Positions 62,472 through 64,000 of a DNA stretch of 64,000 nt are shown here, one piece after another. The position numbers and the translations under genes are program-made. Below the pieces are notes generated by a model. The model did no database searches and was not told the DNA's origin. It saw nothing but the letters and a program-made list of their open reading frames with translations. Position 1 is the stretch's first letter; each line of letters opens with the position of its first letter. The stretch spans positions 434,001 to 498,000 of the forward strand of contig JABACD010000001.1 of assembly GCA_014237855.1 (NCBI GenBank). The letters run 5' to 3'. The stretch is from Planctomycetota bacterium (GTDB lineage Bacteria > Planctomycetota > UBA1135 > GCA-002686595).

Positions 62472-64000
62472 TCAGTTTGCAGCGAGCTTGGCTTTCACTC
62501 GCTCGACCGCCTGATCAAGCCTTGGATTACCACCCTGCAACCCCTGCGCGTGCTCGTACTGACCGAGCGCATCTTCGAGCCTACCCACGTTCTCATAGGC
62601 CGTACCGAGGCTGATTCGCGAGAGGTAGCGATCTGGACCCGAGTCCAAGAGTGACTCAAAGGCCTGAATCGACGATGCGAACTGCCCCTCTGCCAGAAGG
62701 GCTCCACCCAGAGTCTCAAGGGCATAGATGTTTGCCGGGTTCTCGGTCAGAACCTCCTGGAGAATCTTGATCGCTGCCTGATTCTGGCCAATCTCTGCCA
62801 GGCCCAACGCCTTGGTGAACTTTGCGTACTGAAGTGCTCGATCGACGGGCGACGGGCGATCGCTCGGATCCAGAGGATTGGGCAGTCCAGCGCTGACATC
62901 ACCCGCGGCGGCGTACCCCAGAGCTCTCAACTCGGCAAGCTGTGAGTCAGTGAGGTGAACGTCTGAAGCCAAGGGCAACCTGGGCAGGGCAGAGAGCCCA
63001 GCGATCGCCTTGGTGTAGGACTCCACATCAGCCTGGCCTTGCTGCGCGAGATTGTGAAGCTCGCCTGGATCCTTCTCGAGGTCGTAGTACTCCTCCTTGG
63101 AGCTGTGCAGGTACTTCCCTCTGGCATCCACCCACCCGGACAGCGGGCTCCAGCCATAGTTCAAGTACCCGGAGTAAGACTCGATGTAGACACCTCGGTC
63201 GGAGGCAATCGGGTCACCCGCCAGACTCACTCCGTCACTCTCCAGATCGACCCCTAGCCCCATCTCCGCCATCCACGTCGGGAACAGGTCTACCACGCTG
63301 ACAATTTCGTCTGAGCGCGTACCAGCCCGCCGCCCGTCAGAGAAGCGAATCATGAAGGGAACCTGGATGGTCTCCTGATAGCAAAAGGCTGAGTGAGTGG
63401 CCTCTCCATGACCACCGAAGGCCTCTCCGTGGTCAGCAACGACTGCAAGAGTCAGCTTGTCCAAACCCACCTTCTCCTCCAGTGCATCGAAGACGCGACC
63501 AATCTGATGGTCCATCCGAGCCACCTCTGCAAGATAGGGGTTTCCCTGAGCACGCTTGAGATACTCCGGCGGTGGAGCATACGGAAAGTGTGGATCGAAG
63601 TAGTGCAGCCAAAGGAAGAACGGGCGATCCTCATCTCTGTGCTCGAGCCAGGACAAGGCCCCTTCGGTAACGTCCTCGGCGCTCCTTGCCGAGTGCACGG
63701 GAACGCCTCGACTCTCGACCATCTCGGGTTCGTCGAAAACGTCAAACCCCTGATCAATCCCATAGAAGCCCGAGAGCACTCTCGCAGAGACGAATGCGGC
63801 TGTCTCAAAACCAGCGTCGCGTGCAAGCTCTGCAATCGTCTCGGCCTCTTCCGGAAGCTGCATCATTCCATTCTCCCGAACTCCATGACGAAGCGGGTAG
63901 AGCCCTGTCATCATCGAAGCGTGCGCCGGTAGGGTTATCGGTGCAACGGTGTGGGCTCGGTCAAAAACCAGGCTCTGCCTGGCCATCGCCTTGAGTCTTG
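62472..64000 (-). CDS. Sulfatase-like protein with TPRs (partial, 5' end outside window)
   Basis: The reading frame runs past the window edge, and the codons before the first Met at 63986 (RLKA) are family-like, so the N-terminus is missing. The sulfatase/alkaline-phosphatase fold is shown by FDRAHTVAPITLPAHASMMTGLYPLRHGV, VADHGEAFGGHGEATHS and the DPHFPYAPP segment. In place of the C/S-x-P-x-R formylglycine motif it has Thr-Leu-Pro-Ala-His, so the nucleophile would be Thr, as in phosphoethanolamine transferases. Two or three TPR motifs fill the last 120 residues. It converges with carB. Confidence 0.85.
   Translation of the reverse strand, partial: RLKAMARQSLVFDRAHTVAPITLPAHASMMTGLYPLRHGVRENGMMQLPEEAETIAELARDAGFETAAFVSARVLSGFYGIDQGFDVFDEPEMVESRGVPVHSARSAEDVTEGALSWLEHRDEDRPFFLWLHYFDPHFPYAPPPEYLKRAQGNPYLAEVARMDHQIGRVFDALEEKVGLDKLTLAVVADHGEAFGGHGEATHSAFCYQETIQVPFMIRFSDGRRAGTRSDEIVSVVDLFPTWMAEMGLGVDLESDGVSLAGDPIASDRGVYIESYSGYLNYGWSPLSGWVDARGKYLHSSKEEYYDLEKDPGELHNLAQQGQADVESYTKAIAGLSALPRLPLASDVHLTDSQLAELRALGYAAAGDVSAGLPNPLDPSDRPSPVDRALQYAKFTKALGLAEIGQNQAAIKILQEVLTENPANIYALETLGGALLAEGQFASSIQAFESLLDSGPDRYLSRISLGTAYENVGRLEDALGQYEHAQGLQGGNPRLDQAVERVKAKLAAN

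Overview
The window looks like chromosomal DNA from a high-GC member of the Planctomycetota. The evidence is a set of exported proteins sharing a C-terminal YCFGDG...CPC module, a DUF1800/DUF1501 (Tat-exported) pair, a CRTAC1-type FG-GAP/ASPIC-UnbV protein, an ECF sigma factor next to a von Willebrand A protein, and a sulfatase-like protein with TPRs. This placement rests on gene content I recognise, not on a search. I see no rRNA, tRNA, CRISPR array, insertion sequence, phage gene or origin, and coding style is uniform.

Layout. 1-6747 (minus): respiratory complex I operon nuoA-B-C-D-H-I-J-K-L, with nuoL cut by the window edge and no nuoE/F/G between nuoD and nuoH. 6748-7509: no gene seen. 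7510-10769 (plus): a cysteine-free radical-SAM-like protein, then an ABC ATPase and a multi-pass partner. 10770-17243: RNA modification, ribosome and DNA repair genes (RluA-type synthase, bS21, RecD2-type helicase, RarA, SpoU methyltransferase). 17357-21237: rsgA, a DUF2752 protein, an unknown gene, folC and a Nudix-like gene. 21308-24345: the DUF1501/DUF1800 pair. 24557-28432: DUF4920 lipoprotein, UbiD-type decarboxylase, DUF547 protein, small secreted protein. 28435-33449: a three-gene envelope operon (carboxypeptidase-regulatory-like repeats, TPR lipoprotein, CRTAC1-like lipoprotein). 33631-37386: three tandem paralogous secreted P-domain proteins. 37563-41671: biotin genes bioB, a bioF-bioD fusion and bioA. 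41771-48538: a phosphatase-like lipoprotein lacking the catalytic cysteine, an anti-sigma-like/VWA protein with its ECF sigma factor, and two SPFH membrane proteins. 48726-52869: an agmatinase-like ureohydrolase, a DUF4870 protein, a fourth secreted paralogue and a Na+/Ca2+ exchanger. 52929-58881: a class-I amidotransferase hydrolase, an unknown two-TM protein, aroB, a polytopic protein and an RlmN-like radical SAM enzyme. 59214-64000: carB and a sulfatase-like protein cut by the window edge.

Working together. The Nuo proteins form the membrane arm and the quinone-reducing module of complex I. BioA, BioF, BioD and BioB cover the last four steps of biotin synthesis. The sigma factor and the VWA protein probably form a signalling pair. 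The envelope operon and the secreted paralogues are expansions of cell-surface proteins. Many transcription units end in long, nearly perfect hairpins. No single dominant novel system is obvious. The strongest leads are the cysteine-free radical-SAM relative, the BioF-BioD fusion, the P-domain array with a shared upstream motif, the pseudo-phosphatase lipoprotein, the anti-sigma/VWA fusion and a symmetric TCGA cluster upstream of the DUF1800 gene.
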